Source of the DNA: Abditibacteriota bacterium
GTDB lineage: Bacteria; Armatimonadota; UBA5829
Length of the DNA stretch: 63,263 nt
Direction: 5' to 3'
Assembly: GCA_017445025.1 (NCBI GenBank)
Contig: JAFSVJ010000006.1
Coordinates: 1-63,263 of the forward strand
Numbering within the stretch: the first letter of the stretch is position 1; each line of letters starts with the position of its first letter. This document shows, one piece after another, positions 43,879 through 52,844 of this stretch. Both the position numbers and the translations under genes were made by a program. Below the pieces are notes generated by a model. It saw only the letters and a program-made list of their open reading frames with translations. It was not told the DNA's origin and did not search any database.

Positions 43879-44742
43879 TTAATTATCTCTGCTCTCAAAA
43901 CGAACCAAATAACCCTCATCTCTCAAATGGTTGGTCAATTCTTCCGCTATTGCTATTGATCTGTGTTGACCTCCGGTACAACCTATGGCTATGTTGAGAT
44001 ATGCTTTTCCTTCTTTGGCATATTCGGGAACACAAAAATCAACCAAGGAATAGAGTTTCTCCAAAAACTCCGTGGTTTTCGGATCGGAAAAGAGGTAATC
44101 CTTAACAGCTTGGTCTCGTCCCGTCATATCTCTTAGGGAAGGCACCCAATATGGATTCTTTAAGAATCGGACGTCAAAAACCAAGTCCGGATCAAGAGGC
44201 ATTCCGTGTTTGAAACCAAAGGCGCAGACGGTTATGTTCAAAAGTTGGTTATCAAAGTTATGTCCGAATTGATAACGGATTTTTTTTCGGAGCTCTTCCG
44301 GTTCCAATTTCGTGGTATCATATATAATATCCGCAATATCTTTTACGGAAGAGAAAAGGTTTCTTTCTATATCAATGGCTTCTTGAACGCCTATATTTTC
44401 GTTGGTTAAGGGGTGTTTTCGTCTGGTTTCTTTAAATCGACGAATAAGTTCATGCTTATCACAGTTGAGATACAAAATAACCGGGGTGCCGTAGCCTTCA
44501 ATGGGCTTTCGTTTAATATTTTCGTAGACTGAAACAAGGTCGTCAAAATTGCTTTCACAACGCCAGTCTATAACGGCGGCAAAACCTTCGTAGTGTTCGG
44601 TTTTTGAGATAAGACGAGCCATTTCCGGCAAAATTTGAGGAGTAATATTATCGGAAACAAAAAAGTTTATATCCTCAAAAGTGTTGGCGGCAAGGGATTT
44701 TCCGGAACCTGAAAGACCTGTAATTATAACTAATTTTTTCAT
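43879..44742 (-). CDS. rapZ: RapZ-type nucleotide-binding regulatory protein
   Basis: This 287-residue protein has a Walker A at the start (GLSGSGKSLAANTFED) and a Walker B-like segment (AAVIDWR). The C-terminal RapZ domain carries CAFGFKHGMPLDPDLVFDVRFLKNPYW and CTGGQHRSIAIAEEL near the end. In enterobacteria RapZ binds GlcN6P and directs small RNAs to RNase E; in other lineages (YvcJ) it is a GTPase of uncertain role. It heads the operon rapZ-yvcK-DUF2993-S41-ctpA, which couples amino-sugar sensing to envelope proteins. A TTGAAA/TATAAT promoter is at 44779-44807. Confidence 0.95.
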   Translation of the reverse strand: MKKLVIITGLSGSGKSLAANTFEDINFFVSDNITPQILPEMARLISKTEHYEGFAAVIDWRCESNFDDLVSVYENIKRKPIEGYGTPVILYLNCDKHELIRRFKETRRKHPLTNENIGVQEAIDIERNLFSSVKDIADIIYDTTKLEPEELRKKIRYQFGHNFDNQLLNITVCAFGFKHGMPLDPDLVFDVRFLKNPYWVPSLRDMTGRDQAVKDYLFSDPKTTEFLEKLYSLVDFCVPEYAKEGKAYLNIAIGCTGGQHRSIAIAEELTNHLRDEGYLVRFESRDN

Positions 44743-44778
44743 TTTCTTTTTATCCGTTTTTTATTTTTATCTATAATA

Positions 44779-44807
44779 ATTATATCATAAAATGTAATAT
44801 TTTTCAA
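44779..44807 (-). promoter_or_regulatory. Promoter of the rapZ operon
   Basis: TTGAAA, 17 bases, TATAAT on the minus strand, about 37 bases before the start codon at 44742. Confidence 0.82.
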
Positions 44808-44820
44808 TAATTACAATACA

Positions 44821-45249
44821 AAAAAGTGGAGCATTGCTCCACTGTTCTGATTTCTGCTTTCTTATTTAACCTAAATCCTGTTGACGCCCCTATGAATTTC
44901 AGACGCCGGTTTGCCCCCCTAAAACTCCGCGAGTTTGCCCTTCCCTAAAAACTCGCAAACTCGTTTTCAGGTTGAATTGCGGCAATCTCGGGGTCCCCAA
45001 AAAGTTGAGCGAATAGCGAAAACAACCCAAGGGCTCCCGAAAAGTTGAAGCATCTGCGAAAACTTTTTGGGAATGGGTTTTAGGGGTGAGAAATAAGCAC
45101 CGCTTTTTTGCCGCAATTCAACCCCTAATACAATAGGGGGGACTGGCTTTTTAACATAGCCAGCCCTAAACCTTAGAGCCCGCTAACAAAAGTGGAGCTT
45201 TAGCTCCACAATTTTGATTTTTGATTTTTAATTATTGATTTTATAAAAA
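44821..45249. repeat. Repeat mosaic upstream of rapZ
   Basis: This stretch holds no gene. It contains the hairpin AGTGGAGCA / TGCTCCACT (44825-44843); a G/C-rich segment with AACTCGCAAACTCG, GGTTGAATTGCGGCAATCTC and GGGGTCCCCAAAAAGTTG; an arm pair CGAAAAGTT..AACTTTTTGGG (45040-45072); TTTTAGGGGTGAGAAATAAG (45078-45097), whose reverse complement occurs at 59427-59446; and a second hairpin GTGGAGCT / AGCTCCAC (45192-45209) followed by GATTTTT heptamers. Confidence 0.75.
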
Positions 45250-45341
45250 TGGCGGAGTAGGTGGGATTCGAACCCACGGTAGCAAGGTGTGCTACACAGC
45301 ATTTCCAGTGCTGCTCCTTCGGCCAACTCGGACACCACTCC
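45250..45341 (-). tRNA. tRNA-Ser (anticodon GGA)
   Basis: This is a 92-nt class II tRNA on the minus strand with encoded CCA. The acceptor stem GGAGTGG pairs with CTACTCC (one G-U). The anticodon stem-loop AGCACT-GGA-AATGCT gives anticodon GGA. The long variable arm typical of serine tRNAs (GTAGCACACCTTGCTAC) is present, and the T-arm contains GGTTCGAATCC. Confidence 0.97.
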
Positions 45342-45397
45342 ACGCATTATATATTATATCACATTTTACCCCCAATTGTCAAGATATAAACCAAAAA

Positions 45398-45427
45398 TTG
45401 CAAAATTTTTCTGTTTTATGGTAAAAT
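45398..45427 (+). promoter_or_regulatory. Promoter of the repeat-protein gene
   Basis: TTGCAA, 18 bases, TAAAAT, with ribosome binding site AAGGAAA before the ATG at 45458. Confidence 0.6.
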
Positions 45428-45457
45428 ATTTATGGAAAAACATTTAAGGAAATAGAT

Positions 45458-47299
45458 ATGAAAAAAATATTTTTAATTATACTTTTAACAATCCTGACAA
45501 TATCTGTTTATTGTCAATCTTCTCCAATCCAAAATGCAGCAGAAAAATATTATAATGATTTAATAAAAGATATGGTTCAAAAAGCTTCTTTATCATTGGA
45601 AGACATATCTTTAGAGCCTTCCCATGCCAGAGACGGGGGGAAAGGGGCTTACAAGTTATTTTATTCATTATGGGATAATTGGAATAATATACCCTTTATG
45701 GGTAATTACTTTGCAACAAGTGCCTTTGAACAACCAAAGACAATTCATGGAGCTTTTTATCTTTGTCCTTATGCTGATGTTAATATTATAACCGATGCAT
45801 TTACACTACAAGAACCTGATAAAAAAATAAGAGATAAAGATGCTTTTGAAAAAGCCATAAAGGACATTAACGGAGTGTATATCAAAGGGTCAAAGGACCA
45901 AATCCCGGAGGATATAAAGGAAGCCCTCGCTGTCATAATTATCGCTTCACAAGAGGCTCTCAAATATCACGAAAAAGCTTTTACGGATAAGAAATATGTT
46001 TATGATAACCTCTTTACTTGCCTTGAGAACCTTGGGGACTATGTAGACAGAGATAATCTTCTCGAAGGTGCTCTTATACTGTCAGAATTTACAGATAAAG
46101 CTATTAAAAATCTCAAAAAGGGCGACAAGGAATACTATGTAAAGATACAAACGGACCTGGGAACCATAGAGGTCAGCGAAGGGCAAGATAATAACTACAC
46201 AGACCCTAACAGTTTTATATGTATAGACCTTTCCGGAAATGACAGGTATAGTGCGGGGTATGGTGGCACCAATAATAAAAAGCCTATTTCTGTTTTGATA
46301 GACAAAGAAGGAGATGACAGATATGAGACCTCTCAGCCTTGCTCCTTCGGTGCGGGGATAATGGGTTACGGAATATTGGTAGATATGAAGGGAAATGATT
46401 TATATATGGCAAACTCTTTCTCCTTAGGTGCCGGATATTGCGGTTTCGGTGCCTTGCTGGACTATGAAGGTGAGGACCATTACACAGGCTATGAATGTGT
46501 GGAAGGCTCTTCCAATAACGGTTTGGGATATCTTCACGATTTTGACGGTAATGACAGCTATTATTGTATGGCTTTCGGTCAAGGCTTTGGAGGTCCCGGA
46601 GGGTTAGGTGTCTTGGCAGACAATAAAGGGAATGACAGTTATATTGCCGATGATATAAATTTAGTGAACCCCTCCCCACAAACGGCTGAACACAATACCA
46701 GTATGTCCCAAGGGGCAGGTTTCGGTCACAGAAACGGCCAAATAGCCGGTGGTATAGGTATTTTGACAGATAAGCAAGGAGATGATGTCTATAACTGTGG
46801 AGTTTTCGGACAAGGGGTTTCCTATTGGTATTCCTTTGGAGCTTTGGTAGATTTTGAGGGGGATGACATTTATAATGCGGTTTGGTATTGCTATGGTGCC
46901 GCAGCCCACTACTCTGTAGGGTGCTTTATGGATAAGGCGGGAAACGACTCATATACCTGTAATAACGCCTTTGGTTTGGGACACGATTATTCTATAGGAT
47001 TTTTTGAAGACAGTAAGGGAAATGATAAGTATAAATCCGTAAACACACCCATAGGCTGGGTAAATGCCAACGGCCTGTCCCTGTTCTTTGACCTTGAGGG
47101 GGACGACGATTACAGCAAAACAAGAATCAGCGATGCCACCAACAGTTGGAGCCACCACAAATGCTATGCCATATTCCTTGACAAAGGGGGGAAGAATATA
47201 ATGCCCAAGACAGAAAATGACCTGTTTAAAGACAAATTCTGGGTGGTAAAAGAAAACAGCGACAACCCCAACGCCTTGGCAATAGGAGCGTTAAAATAG
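45458..47299 (+). CDS. Secreted RTX-like repeat protein (D-x-x-G-x-D-x-Y repeats)
   Basis: This 613-residue protein has a signal peptide (MKKIFLIILLTILTISVYC). Residues ~20-250 are helical with no recognised family. From about residue 255 to 590 there are eleven repeats of roughly 25-35 residues built around D-x-x-G-[ND/DD/ED]-x-Y: DLSGNDRY, DKEGDDRY, DMKGNDLY, DYEGEDHY, DFDGNDSY, DNKGNDSY, DKQGDDVY, DFEGDDIY, DKAGNDSY, DSKGNDKY and DLEGDDDY, plus a decayed DKGGKN. The spacers are rich in G, often GxGxGxGxL. The pattern resembles calcium-binding RTX beta rolls without being the canonical nonapeptide. The product is probably an extracellular calcium-binding beta-solenoid; its partner is unknown. 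Confidence 0.75.
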   Translation: MKKIFLIILLTILTISVYCQSSPIQNAAEKYYNDLIKDMVQKASLSLEDISLEPSHARDGGKGAYKLFYSLWDNWNNIPFMGNYFATSAFEQPKTIHGAFYLCPYADVNIITDAFTLQEPDKKIRDKDAFEKAIKDINGVYIKGSKDQIPEDIKEALAVIIIASQEALKYHEKAFTDKKYVYDNLFTCLENLGDYVDRDNLLEGALILSEFTDKAIKNLKKGDKEYYVKIQTDLGTIEVSEGQDNNYTDPNSFICIDLSGNDRYSAGYGGTNNKKPISVLIDKEGDDRYETSQPCSFGAGIMGYGILVDMKGNDLYMANSFSLGAGYCGFGALLDYEGEDHYTGYECVEGSSNNGLGYLHDFDGNDSYYCMAFGQGFGGPGGLGVLADNKGNDSYIADDINLVNPSPQTAEHNTSMSQGAGFGHRNGQIAGGIGILTDKQGDDVYNCGVFGQGVSYWYSFGALVDFEGDDIYNAVWYCYGAAAHYSVGCFMDKAGNDSYTCNNAFGLGHDYSIGFFEDSKGNDKYKSVNTPIGWVNANGLSLFFDLEGDDDYSKTRISDATNSWSHHKCYAIFLDKGGKNIMPKTENDLFKDKFWVVKENSDNPNALAIGALK

Positions 47300-47658
47300 A
47301 TATTTTTTTCAAATTTGCGTTGGCAAATTTTAAAAGCATAAAGCATAAAATTGTGATGCTACGCACCACTTAAGTGGGAGGCTCTAAATTTTAAAGTTGG
47401 CTCTGGTAAACATTCTGTCCCCCTACAATCTCCGATTGTGGGGGGTGGATTTTTGCGGAGCAAAAAGACGGGGGGCAATGAACCCCCTTTAGCCCATTCC
47501 CAAAAAGTCTTGCGACTTTTCGGGAACCCTTGGGCTTCCCACCCACCCGGCTACGATGGAAATCTTTGATTTCCACGTGGGGGGGCAGTCTCCCATGCAT
47601 AAGAGGTGGCAAAAAAAACACCCCCTAAGCCGAAGCTTGGGGGGATTTTTTGTCAAAA
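47300..47658. repeat. Repeat mosaic with double-hairpin copy 4 and related hairpins
   Basis: No gene is seen. The stretch contains AAATTTGC-GTTG-GCAAATTT (47312-47331); the segment GGCTCTAAATTTTAAAGTTGG; the double-hairpin element at 47417-47476 (stems CAATC/GATTG and TTTTTGC/GCAAAAA); the hairpin TTCCCAAAAAGTC-TTGC-GACTTTTCGGGAA (47498-47527); GGAAATC / GATTTCC near 47559; and a half copy of the double-hairpin (47620-47646, CCCCCTAAGC / GCTTGGGGGG). Confidence 0.75.
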
Positions 47659-48126
47659 CTATTTCAGATGATGGGGTTGGGAGATAATAAGTTCTGTGAT
47701 TTCATTATCGGGCAGGTCAAAATCTTCTGTTTGGGTGAAGAGATTGTAATCGGAAGAATAGGAATTGAGCTGTGCAAAATCAAATTTGTTTTCTATCATC
47801 AGGTGAGCATCGGAGAGAATAAGATAAAAAGAGGCTCGGTCCTTCATATAGAGTTTGTAGGCTTTTACAAACATTTTGCTTGGGTTGTTAAAAGCTCCTT
47901 TCCCGGTAAAAAGATATTTTATGCTCTGGAATTGCATATTCATTCCGTTAAGGTTTCTGTATGTATCGTCTATTTTTAAACCCTTATTTTTGGCAATTAG
48001 ACGAAGGTTTTTTGAAAGAGTTTCAAGATAGGGAACTTGGTCCTTGTGAGGGAGATCCTTACAAAAGAGATAAGTCTCTATAATCAAAGCACTTTCATAT
48101 ATATCCCATTTCGGTTGTGATACCAT
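47659..48126 (-). CDS. Small helical protein, last gene of the defence-like operon
   Basis: This 155-residue, largely helical protein has the pattern W-x-x-Y-E-x-A-L-x-I-x-x-Y at the start, then LRLIAKNKGLKIDDTYRNLNGMNMQFQSIKYLF. I associate this module, with D-x-x-Y-R-N-x-N-G, with a small domain found at the N-terminus of, or next to, restriction and helicase proteins; it has no named function that I can give. The C-terminal ~50 residues are acidic and unrecognised. The start has ribosome binding site GAGGTAAT and lies nine bases after the RING-finger gene stop, so it is co-translated with it and the methyltransferase. Confidence 0.65.
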   Translation of the reverse strand: MVSQPKWDIYESALIIETYLFCKDLPHKDQVPYLETLSKNLRLIAKNKGLKIDDTYRNLNGMNMQFQSIKYLFTGKGAFNNPSKMFVKAYKLYMKDRASFYLILSDAHLMIENKFDFAQLNSYSSDYNLFTQTEDFDLPDNEITELIISQPHHLK

Positions 48127-48135
48127 AATTACCTC

Positions 48136-48906
48136 TTATTGTTTTACTTTAATAGTGCCATCTAATATAGCTTCTTTTAAATTTATTTTAAAGTAATTAT
48201 TACAACTGTCTTTTAAATATACAAAATCATTAATTGAAGTAATGCCTTCTATATATTCATTGTTTGTAGGAGAGTCCATTATTTCACATTCTCCTTTATT
48301 TTTATGTTTAACTATATCACCTTTATATAAATAAATATCATTTATTTTAATAATAGGATTAGGAATTTCTTTTTTTTCTTCAACTTTAGGGATTGTTTTA
48401 ATAACCGTTTTTTTATCTATGTTAGCATCATTGTTTGTAAAAACATCTTTATTCATTACCGGTCTTTTGTAATTTACTTCAAACAATGTATGGCATTCAT
48501 CAAAATCACACCCCTCAGCCACACAAGTAATAAATTCTTGCCAACAATGTTTATGATATGGCGAACCACAACCGTTACATAATACCATATCATTTAGTAT
48601 ATCATCAATTATTTTTTTACAGTATTCGCAAGTAATATTATTATTAATTTCGTTAGGTTCTTCGATTTGAAAATTAATTATTTCTTTTAATTCGTCCCGG
48701 AGAGATGTGAAAGACCTATAGACTTCAAACTCCTTTGCCAAAGCGTCTATATTGGTAAAGTTAATATCCTTTTCGGTGAGAGAATTTTGAAGGTCCATAT
48801 ATAGGGCTTCTATACTTGTTTTTAGATTTGAAAGATTTTTGAGAATATCGGTTTGAGAGTTATTTCTCACGGAATATTCAACAATTTTTGTAAGTTCTTC
48901 TTTCAT
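48136..48906 (-). CDS. Prokaryotic RING-like zinc-finger protein in a restriction-like operon
   Basis: This 256-residue protein has three parts. Residues ~1-85 are helical (coiled-coil-like). Residues 93-138 form a cysteine/histidine finger: C93-x2-C96, C110-x2-C113, H118-x2-C121, C128-x4-C133-x4-C138, containing GCGSPYHKHCW. Every spacing is identical to the finger in the RING/LRR membrane protein at 24984. The C-terminal ~70 residues form a small beta domain (YLYKGDIVKHKNKGECEIMD) resembling KOW/Tudor-like barrels. RING-type fingers usually mediate protein contacts, and in eukaryotes ubiquitin transfer. The gene lies eight bases after the methyltransferase stop with ribosome binding site AGGTGAT. 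Confidence 0.78.
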   Translation of the reverse strand: MKEELTKIVEYSVRNNSQTDILKNLSNLKTSIEALYMDLQNSLTEKDINFTNIDALAKEFEVYRSFTSLRDELKEIINFQIEEPNEINNNITCEYCKKIIDDILNDMVLCNGCGSPYHKHCWQEFITCVAEGCDFDECHTLFEVNYKRPVMNKDVFTNNDANIDKKTVIKTIPKVEEKKEIPNPIIKINDIYLYKGDIVKHKNKGECEIMDSPTNNEYIEGITSINDFVYLKDSCNNYFKINLKEAILDGTIKVKQ

Positions 48907-48914
48907 AATATCAC

Positions 48915-51900
48915 CTATTCTTTTTCTATTATAGCGATTTCATCGGGGGTGAGGTTGTAAAGTTGATAAACAAGGTTGTCTATTTGGTTTTCAAGGCTTG
49001 TGGTGTCCTTGCCTTGCTTTTTACCCTCTGTTATCTGATCCACCAAATTCTCTATTTGATTGGCTATCTGTCTGTTATCATCGGTAATTTTAGGAATAGG
49101 TATTTTATTAAAAGCATCTTTTGAACCGTAAGTATAATTATCTTCATCTAAAATCATATTCAAATATTTTATAATAATTTTACAATTAAATATTCCTAAT
49201 AAATATTTAACATTTAAATTCTTATTTTTTGAAACTATCATAAACAAAGAATTATTAAAATACCAACCACTTTCTAAATAACAAAATCTATATTCTGAAT
49301 TTACTGGGGTCCACACGATTTTTTCTTTTTCAAAATCTTGATAATAACCTATTTGGTCTTGAGTTTCAAACCAATCATTAGATGTTCTTTTTCTTGCTTT
49401 GAAAGAACCATAATTTTTACCGGTCTGTTCAAGTCTCCTTTTATCAAAATTATCAAGGAAATATTTTTTAATAGCGGGATAATCTTTAATATCCAAATGT
49501 AAAGCGGGAAAAGTGCCTATCACCCACAGGTCTGCCCAATTATATTCATATCTCTTTATATCTCTTCCACGGAGGATGGGTTTTATTATAGCTTCCGTTC
49601 TTTCTCTCTCATCCCTTGTGGCACAGTTATTTAATATCTCTTCTCGCTTTTGTGTATCTATTATAAAAGCCTCATTATAACCGGTTTTTATACCATAATT
49701 AATGGTAATATCATCCCATTCGCCTAAAGGTGTCCCCACTCTCTCTATTTTCTCTTTTAATGATATTTCTTCCTTGGTGCCTATAAACCAGCTGTCACTG
49801 GATAATTGATTTAATACCACTGAATTGTTTTTAATATATTCTCCCAAATTATCCTTTGGGTTTTGACCTCGCCCCACTTTTACGGAACAGGCATCAAGGT
49901 TATGTTTTTTTGCTTTTTCCTTTTTAATCAATAATATATTTGTGTCTACGGTGGCACTTTCAAAAACTCCGGGGCCCAAGTCTATCAAAATTTTAGGGTT
50001 GAACCTACAAAAGTATTCTCTTAAATTTACTCCATATCCGGCACGCATCCACTTGTTGGAAGTGATATAACAAAGGAGTCCACCATCTTTTAACAAATCA
50101 ATTCCCTTTTCATAAAAAAGACAATATATATCACCCATGGAATCATACACATCAAAATCTTGTGCTCTGTATGTGGATTTTATATCATTATCCATAGATT
50201 GCAGCTGAATATACGGCGGATTACCTATAACTATGTCAAAACCATCTTTTATACAAAACATCCATTTTGGATCAAACCAAGAATTTGACTCATTTGTAAA
50301 GGGGTCCCAAGATATAATTTGATTAACTCTATCACTTAAATTCCCGGAACTGAAAGCTTCTATGGATAAGTCATCTTTTTTGCTCTTATATTCTTGTTTT
50401 TTACTCTCTTTGTTTGCTCCGTGGGAATTGAGATATTGTTCAATGATTTTACTTAAATCATCCACATAGTTATCAAAATCAAATAATCCCGTAGCCTCTT
50501 CCAATTTTACAAGAGTATTGGCACTGACAAATTTAAATTCAAGGTTAGGCAGGGGGAAAATGTTTTTGTTTTCTTCTCTGTCATCCACATTTTCATCCAC
50601 TATAAGAGATAAAAAACACCTTAACCTTGATATTTCCGTTGCCATAGGTTGGATATCCACTCCATAAATGGAATTTCTTATAATTCCTATTTTGTGGATA
50701 TATGATATATCTTCTTTTCTTAATTTGGTTTTAAAGGCGTCTTCCAATGTTTCATTATCTGTGTCAAAAATATAATCAATCCATAAGTTACCGGTAGGAT
50801 CCAACTTTTCCAAAACATTGACTATGATTTGCAACATACCCATGGGGAAAGCTCCGGAGCCACAGGCAGGGTCCAAAATCTTTATCTTATACAAAGCTTC
50901 AACTATTTTTTTGCTTAATTCCTCACCGAAGGGGTTTTCTTGATTGTCGTCAAATAATCTGTTAATAGCTTCAGCTAAAGGAATAGCTTCTTCTTCTTTT
51001 TTCAAATCTTTCTTACTATCTTCAAAAACAAGCTCAGGAATAGGATCTATCAAATCTTTTCCTATAGTTTTCATATAATTTGGGATAACATAATCTCTTA
51101 AATATTCTACAGTCACATCATCTATGCTTTTAATGTTTTTATTTTCACTAACAATATTAAAAATATCTTGTTTGTCTATTTTTTTTTCGTCCAGAAGCTC
51201 TGCAAATTTCTGAATTTGATAATTATGATCATATTCTATCGGATCCTCCGGATCATCATCGCTGAATCCTAATGTGATTACACTATATTCCTTATGAAAG
51301 CAAGTGATTTTCCCGTTTTTAACCATCCACATACAGAAACCATCGTCAGGCTTTTTGTTTTCCTTGATTTCATTACAAAGAGGCTCATAACATTTCTTTA
51401 AATAATCTAACAAATACTCCTTTAAAGAACTTTTACACATATAGTCTACAATCTCTCTTGGAGTGTAAAAAGAGCCGGTGGCATTTCTTGCACTTTGGTT
51501 TGTATCCGGATCTATATATGCCAAAAGGTTTTCAAATATTCTTCCCAGCATTTCAGGGTCAACAGAGATTTCACTATCGGAAACAGTATTTTCATCAATG
51601 GTGAAATTATATCTTGAAAACAATTCAAATAAATCTATAAACCACTGATTTTTGATTTTAATTGTGCCTATATTTGAAAAATTTCTCTCATACTTATCCC
51701 CTGTTTCGTCTTGGAACAAACCACCGTTTAAATAAGGAATAGTATCAAATAATGACTTATCTAAAAACAAGTTTGCAGAATCAAATAAGGTGTAATCTCT
51801 CTTATTCATTTCTTCGTTTAAAACATTGAAAAACAGAGTCTGTAAAACAGCATTATAATACAAATATTCACTTGTATTTTTAACTGTATCAATACTTAAT

Positions 51901-52628
51901 AATTCACCGGGAATTAAGGGGGTATTTTGAAGAGAATGTTTTTCTTTCATAAACCAACAGAATAAAATTCTGCTCAAAAGTCTTATAATAAAATTATCCC
52001 TATCACTATCGGAACCTTTATAAACCAAAATCTTTGCATCTTTGTCTTTTATCTCATCAAAAAGATTTTGGATTTCGGTGTAAAATTCTTTTGTGACAAC
52101 TTCCACAGAAAAAGCTTCTTTTATATTTTCTATAGTGGCATTGCCATAGATTTTTGCCATTTGTTTGACAAAAGTGTTGTTGGGAGCCTTTGCTTTTACA
52201 TAATAGGTATATCTCTTATAATTTGAATAGATAGCATTAAATCTCTTATTGAAGCCGGTATAATTAGGGTTTTCTTCATAATCACAGGTCACCAAGGACA
52301 AGCGAAAATCATCGCCCTCCTTTGTATAAAAAACAAAAATACCATAATTCAAAAAATTATTCTTTAATAAATCTTTTGCTATATTATATTGATCTTTCTT
52401 CTGAGGTTTGGTCCTAAGACCATTCACTTTTATGGCAAAAAAACCAAAGTCAAAATAATCTTTTTCAACCTTTCCTACAAAGGTGATGTTTTCACTTGGG
52501 ACAGAATTGTTAAGAGTATAAACGAAATCACTGCCAAAATCTCTTGTATTTATATCAAAATACTCATTGGCAAAGTCTTTCAAGTTATTAAGATTGAAAT
52601 TGTTTATTAGTTTTTGTAAGATATCCAT
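48915..52628 (-). CDS. Eco57I/TaqI-like N6-adenine DNA methyltransferase (restriction-modification type)
   Basis: This 1237-residue protein has an N-terminal ~350 residues of the kind seen in type IIG and DISARM/BREX-like methyltransferases. It then has YTPREIVDYMC, the SAM-binding motif I ILDPACGSGAFPMGM (near residue 588), GVDIQPMATEISRLR, and the catalytic motif IV NPPY (near residue 801). A TaqI_C-like target-recognition region follows (ILRGRDIKRYEYNWADLW, ~1040-1210), closing with a coiled coil (QIENLVDQITEGKKQ). It should methylate adenine in DNA at an unknown site. The neighbouring PLD-SNF2 helicase is a plausible effector. It starts with ribosome binding site GGAG and heads a tight three-gene run with the RING and helical proteins. 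Confidence 0.9.
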   Translation of the reverse strand: MDILQKLINNFNLNNLKDFANEYFDINTRDFGSDFVYTLNNSVPSENITFVGKVEKDYFDFGFFAIKVNGLRTKPQKKDQYNIAKDLLKNNFLNYGIFVFYTKEGDDFRLSLVTCDYEENPNYTGFNKRFNAIYSNYKRYTYYVKAKAPNNTFVKQMAKIYGNATIENIKEAFSVEVVTKEFYTEIQNLFDEIKDKDAKILVYKGSDSDRDNFIIRLLSRILFCWFMKEKHSLQNTPLIPGELLSIDTVKNTSEYLYYNAVLQTLFFNVLNEEMNKRDYTLFDSANLFLDKSLFDTIPYLNGGLFQDETGDKYERNFSNIGTIKIKNQWFIDLFELFSRYNFTIDENTVSDSEISVDPEMLGRIFENLLAYIDPDTNQSARNATGSFYTPREIVDYMCKSSLKEYLLDYLKKCYEPLCNEIKENKKPDDGFCMWMVKNGKITCFHKEYSVITLGFSDDDPEDPIEYDHNYQIQKFAELLDEKKIDKQDIFNIVSENKNIKSIDDVTVEYLRDYVIPNYMKTIGKDLIDPIPELVFEDSKKDLKKEEEAIPLAEAINRLFDDNQENPFGEELSKKIVEALYKIKILDPACGSGAFPMGMLQIIVNVLEKLDPTGNLWIDYIFDTDNETLEDAFKTKLRKEDISYIHKIGIIRNSIYGVDIQPMATEISRLRCFLSLIVDENVDDREENKNIFPLPNLEFKFVSANTLVKLEEATGLFDFDNYVDDLSKIIEQYLNSHGANKESKKQEYKSKKDDLSIEAFSSGNLSDRVNQIISWDPFTNESNSWFDPKWMFCIKDGFDIVIGNPPYIQLQSMDNDIKSTYRAQDFDVYDSMGDIYCLFYEKGIDLLKDGGLLCYITSNKWMRAGYGVNLREYFCRFNPKILIDLGPGVFESATVDTNILLIKKEKAKKHNLDACSVKVGRGQNPKDNLGEYIKNNSVVLNQLSSDSWFIGTKEEISLKEKIERVGTPLGEWDDITINYGIKTGYNEAFIIDTQKREEILNNCATRDERERTEAIIKPILRGRDIKRYEYNWADLWVIGTFPALHLDIKDYPAIKKYFLDNFDKRRLEQTGKNYGSFKARKRTSNDWFETQDQIGYYQDFEKEKIVWTPVNSEYRFCYLESGWYFNNSLFMIVSKNKNLNVKYLLGIFNCKIIIKYLNMILDEDNYTYGSKDAFNKIPIPKITDDNRQIANQIENLVDQITEGKKQGKDTTSLENQIDNLVYQLYNLTPDEIAIIEKE

Positions 52629-52844
52629 ATTAACTCCACTATTATATGAGATTTGTTATTTTTTAAATATCCATCCCCCCGTCATTATTATAATCAAAAA
52701 TGGAAAATCAAAAATCAAAAGAGAAAATACTAACTTTTAAGAGTAACTATAAAGTTTTGAGCAAACTAATTTGATTATTGATTATTAATTATTGATTTTA
52801 AGATGCCACCCCCCAAACTATCGTTTAGAGGGACAGGGCTATTC
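52629..52844. repeat. Split double-hairpin repeat with inserted AT-rich segment
   Basis: Bases 52671-52685 carry the left edge of the reverse-oriented element (ATCCATCCCCCCGTC). Bases 52804-52835 carry its other half (GCCACCCCCCAAAC..GTTTAGAGGGAC). Between them lie about 118 bases of AT-rich DNA with GATTTTT/AAAATCA heptamers and TGATTATTGATTATTAATTA, in place of the usual second hairpin. No gene is seen. Confidence 0.65.

Noticed and set aside
44821..45249. Protein-coding ORFs in the repeat mosaics
   Set aside because: Frames here are short, overlap hairpins, lack ribosome binding sites and resemble no family.
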